In this document: piece after piece, positions 61,232-64,000 of the stretch
Layout: the number at the start of each line of letters is the position of its first letter
How positions within the stretch are numbered: the stretch's first letter is position 1
NCBI GenBank assembly: GCA_001179505.1
Contig: CDMY01000436.1
Span: 37,805 to 101,804 of the forward strand
Direction: 5' to 3'
Length of the DNA stretch: 64,000 nt
Source: Vitrella brassicaformis
Taxonomy: Eukaryota; Sar; Vitrellaceae
Program-made: the position numbers and the translations under genes
Notes under the pieces: generated by a model
Seen by the model: only the letters and a program-made list of their open reading frames with translations
Database searches by the model: none
What the model was told of the DNA's origin: nothing

Positions 61232-61256
61232 AATATAAAATGTAAGCAGCGATCTG
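61232..61256 (-). repeat. Dispersed motif copy 14
   Basis: The - strand reads CAGATCGCTGC then TTACATTTTATAT, 138 bp before the ATG of kinase-like D. The next bases (GACTCTGAGCGGA, CCTGCAGCAG) match the leader of kinase-like A at 3325-3365. Confidence 0.65.
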
Positions 61257-61351
61257 ACACACACACATGAAGGAGATAATGCTGTCGATCAATTTCAGTG
61301 CCGCCTTGCTGCCTTTCGATCACCTTTGCTGCCGCCCTTCCCTCAAAGGTC

Positions 61352-61425
61352 TCAGCAGTGTTGGTGTGTTTGGAGGGGGAAGCCCTCCTTCGTCTCGCGC
61401 ACAGCCGAAGGAGGGCTGCAGACAC

Positions 61426-61456
<31 letters not shown>

Positions 61457-62691
61457 GCAGCAGTGTGGATGGATGGATGGATGGGTACACATGTGAGTGC
61501 GCCAAGCATGTACCTCTTTCTCGTCGTTCTCTTGTTGTTGTTGTTGTTGTCGTTGTCCGTCGATCCGCGGGGAGCATTGCCGCCGCCATTGGGTGCAGCA
61601 GCCGCAGCCTGCTGGTTGAGCCCCTGCATGTCAGACAACACCAACGGACGCACAGACAGACAGCCGAGAGAGATATGTGATGTGGTGTGATGTGTGGAGA
61701 TTCGGGTAGCTGTGTCTGTGTGTGTGCCGGGTGTTCACGTGTCCAGCCGAGTTGCCCTGGGCAGCACCGCCGCCGCCACCCGCAGAAGCAGCCGCCGCCT
61801 GGTTCAACGCCTGCATGTCAGATAACACCAACGGCCGGACAGACAGAGAGCCGAGAGAGATATGTGATGTGGTGTGATGTGTAGAGATTCAGGTAGCTGT
61901 GTCTGTGTGTGTGGCGGGTGTTCACGTGTCCAGCCGAGTTGGGTGCCCCCTGGTGGTGGTACATGCCGACAACTGATGAAGGCACACACACGATGCATGT
62001 ACGTGTGTGTCGTTCATCCATCATGGTGTGTGTGTTGTCGTTCCCATCTGCGCACCAGGCAGCCCTGGGGCCGGAATGAGGCTCCCCTGAACGCATCCAT
62101 CCATCACACACACACACCCATCCATCCATCCATCTATCCATCCGGCAGTCAGTCTGTTTGGAGGTAGGTGGTGGGTGTGGGTATGTATGTGGGTGGGTGC
62201 GCGCTGCTGGCGCCGGCATACACTCATCCGTCCATCTATTACGTACGTCGGGGAGGTAGTACACGAAACGCGTCCGCTGCAACAACGCACACAACACACA
62301 ACACACCAAACCACACCACACCACAACACAACACAACACAATGCGGTCATCCAGCCATACGTCGTGTGGGCATGTGTGTGCGGGGTGTGTGTGGCTTTAC
62401 ATTGCTATTGAAATCCGGGAATGTCTGACACGTCAGGTAAAGAGGAAACCAGGCAGAGAACAATCGTCCAACGCAATGGACCCCTTTCTCTCCATCCCCT
62501 TCCCCCCACCTGCAGACATACATACTGGCCGATGAAACTTGAGTAGGGGGTGTTGTAGTAGGCCGTCTGCCATGCATGGCATGCATGGATACAATCCATG
62601 TGAGCTCTTTGGCGGATGGATGGACGGATTGATGGATGGATGGATGGATAGATGCGGACGCCCACCTACCACGTGTCCCTGTTCAAAACGG

Positions 62692-62723
<32 letters not shown>

Positions 62724-63193
62724 ACAGAGATCCATGACACCACATGCGCACTGCAACGGCTCTCCGCTGGCTGGTCGGTGCGACGTGTGGTCTTACGTCC
62801 TCCTTGAGGATCTGCATCGTCGCCATATCAGGCCGGTCCTGCAGGGGCGACACAAAGACCGAGATCTCATGGTGACATTGCCGCACCAAGATGGAGCTCC
62901 TCACCACAGGTCTCAACACGCGCAAATCTACCACAGCATACTGCACCATGCAACCAACGGACACATGACATCGACATCGCCCGCACCGACAGAGATCTGT
63001 CTGAGATCTCTCTCTTGCGCCCATCTGCCCGCTTTCGTGGCCTGCCTACCTTGCGCAGCCCGTGCGGTATGAAGTGTCTATTGACGTAGTAGCCGGGCAC
63101 ACAGCCGGCGGGGGGAGAAGGCCCGCCAACGCCGCCCGGACCGCCGCCCGAAGGACCGGGCCCGCCGTGCCCGCCGCCGCCTTGCTGCATCAT
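61352..63193 (-). CDS. Small Gly/Ala/Asn-rich protein of unknown function, 11 exons
   Basis: Exons 63193-63050, 62940-62797, 62678-62670 (9 nt), 62566-62522, 62424-62401, 62276-62247, 62086-62056, 61972-61926, 61810-61739, 61623-61514 and 61415-61352 sum to 720 nt, 239 residues. The N-terminus is Gly/Pro-rich (MMQQGGGGHGGPGPSGGGPG). A compact part follows (GYYVNRHFIPHGL, YAVVDLRVLRPVVRSSILVR, QCHHEISVFVSPLQDRPDM, TAYYNTPYSSFIGQY, RTRFVYYLPD), then Gln/Ala/Gly repeats (ALNQAAAASAGG, GLNQQAAAAAP), an Asn run and a basic end. No family is recognised. Frame-keeping across ten introns supports the model, but the microexon and the last exon are the least certain. The start could lie further upstream, near a similar MVQQGGGG frame at 63330. 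Confidence 0.6.
61429..61452. repeat. (CA)n microsatellite
   Basis: About twelve CA units (TG on the coding strand) lie in the last intron of the small Gly-rich gene, close to its acceptor. Confidence 0.75.
61624..61942 (-). repeat. Tandem exon-plus-intron duplication
   Basis: Two units of about 190 bp repeat in tandem. Each holds an exon end coding NSAGH, the donor GTGAAC, a nearly identical intron ending TCTGACATGCAG and an exon start coding (A/G)LNQ. Donor and acceptor are intact in both. Confidence 0.75.
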
Positions 63194-63409
63194 CTCAAGA
63201 TCTTCAGCCACTGAACAAACGCTAAGAGGCAGCTGCCAATCTAGCCGCCTTCCGCTAAGAAACCAAACCAACCGGCCCGCTCGCCTCCGTGGGGAGGGGT
63301 AGGGGTAGCCGCCGCCGCCTTGCTGCACCATGATCTCAACCACGAAACAGATGTTAATGAGGCAGCTCAAACGCCAGACACTTCAACCAGCCGCCTTCGC
63401 TATGAAAAC
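63194..63409. other. 5' region of the small Gly-rich gene
   Basis: This region contains an imperfect 30-bp duplication: the GCCGCCGCCTTGCTGCA block at 63310-63327 repeats the one at 63173-63190. No separate gene is supported. Confidence 0.4.
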
Positions 63410-63960
63410 CAATTCGTTGCTCCACAACTCCTGCATGCACACACAAACACCACACCAAAGCACACACATATGCACCTGTTTCTCTATCTGTCGGTCTGTG
63501 CGTCCATGCGAATGACCGAGCTCGAGGGCCTGACGGATGAGGGCCTGTTGGCAGGCAGACAGACAGGGAAGAAACAAAGCAAATGCATCCGTGTTTGTGT
63601 TCGTCCCCACCACAGACAGACAGACACCCATCTTTACACACACCCGGAAAGGTGTACGACTTACATACCTGGATCTGGATGCAACGCGGGTCATTGTGAC
63701 TGGGCAGGGGGGCACGCTTCGATGGCGCCACTCTGCACACACACACACGCGCACCAATGACACACAAACATGGATCGATGTGTGTATGGATGAGTGTCGC
63801 TTCCCTGCCTGCGGCCCGTCTATCAACTTCCTGATGCTGGCCCGCCAGCATGTCGTCCCTGATGCGCCGCACCGCCAGCACCACCGGATGAGTGCACTGG
63901 GGGTCGTCGCCTGAATATATTCATCCATCCAGGCAATGGGCATCGCACCTGGGCAGTTGA
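63410..63960 (-). pseudogene. Decayed inverted copy of the kinase tail
   Basis: On the - strand this follows the order of 2160-2790: intron, exon with CACTCATCCGG and GTGCGGCGCATCAGGGAC, (TG)n acceptor, the PSKRAPLPS exon, the ALIRQAL exon and the GCATGCAG acceptor. A missing G near 63919 shifts the frame (GACGACCCCC against GACGGACCCCC). Its middle part switches to the sequence of the 3150-3290 duplicate, so it is a mosaic. The last kinase exon is not conserved beyond GCAGGAGTT. Confidence 0.6.
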
Positions 63961-64000
63961 GTCGCTCAACCAGCCAAGGAAGCGGAAGAAGGCGGAACAT

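Overview
The window is nuclear DNA from a GC-rich, intron-rich single-celled eukaryote. I rebuilt thirteen complete multi-exon genes by hand. All 104 of their introns are GT-AG, most of them 50-200 nt, and each summed coding length is divisible by three. The mix fits an alga-like alveolate such as a chromerid (Vitrella would fit): eukaryote-wide housekeeping genes (DPH5, ZNF330/NOA36, WDR17), a histone-acetyltransferase scaffold, secreted carbohydrate enzymes, and introns that often end in (TG)n before the AG. The organism is an inference, since no rRNA or organelle sequence is present.

Layout. 1-9 kb (+ strand): the 3' end of an unknown gene, a kinase fragment that lacks its N-lobe, then two members (A, B) of a very divergent kinase-like family. 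9.9-52.2 kb: a conserved single-copy core with GH13 amylase-like (-), coiled-coil protein (+), secreted S74-domain protein (-), GH3 beta-xylosidase-like (+), fructosamine-3-kinase-like (+), Kelch-BTB protein (-), F-box-like protein (+), PHD/ePHD EPL-like scaffold (-), WDR17 (+), F-box protein (-), ZNF330 (-) and DPH5 (+). Five gene pairs are head-to-head with 87-313 bp between start codons. 52.4-61.1 kb (- strand): two broken and rearranged copies (C, D) of the same divergent kinase-like family, with long direct repeats. 61.3-63.2 kb (-): a small Gly/Asn-rich gene with a 9-nt microexon and a tandemly duplicated exon. 63.4-64.0 kb (-): a decayed copy of the kinase tail seen at 2.2-2.8 kb.

The two ends of the window therefore mirror each other (tail-A-B ... 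C-D-tail), around about 43 kb of unrelated conserved genes.

The most unusual material is the kinase-like family together with a dispersed 24-bp motif (CAGATCGCTGC followed by CTACATTTTATAT, first C variable). It occurs 14 times, only in the flanking kinase regions, upstream of genes and inside introns.
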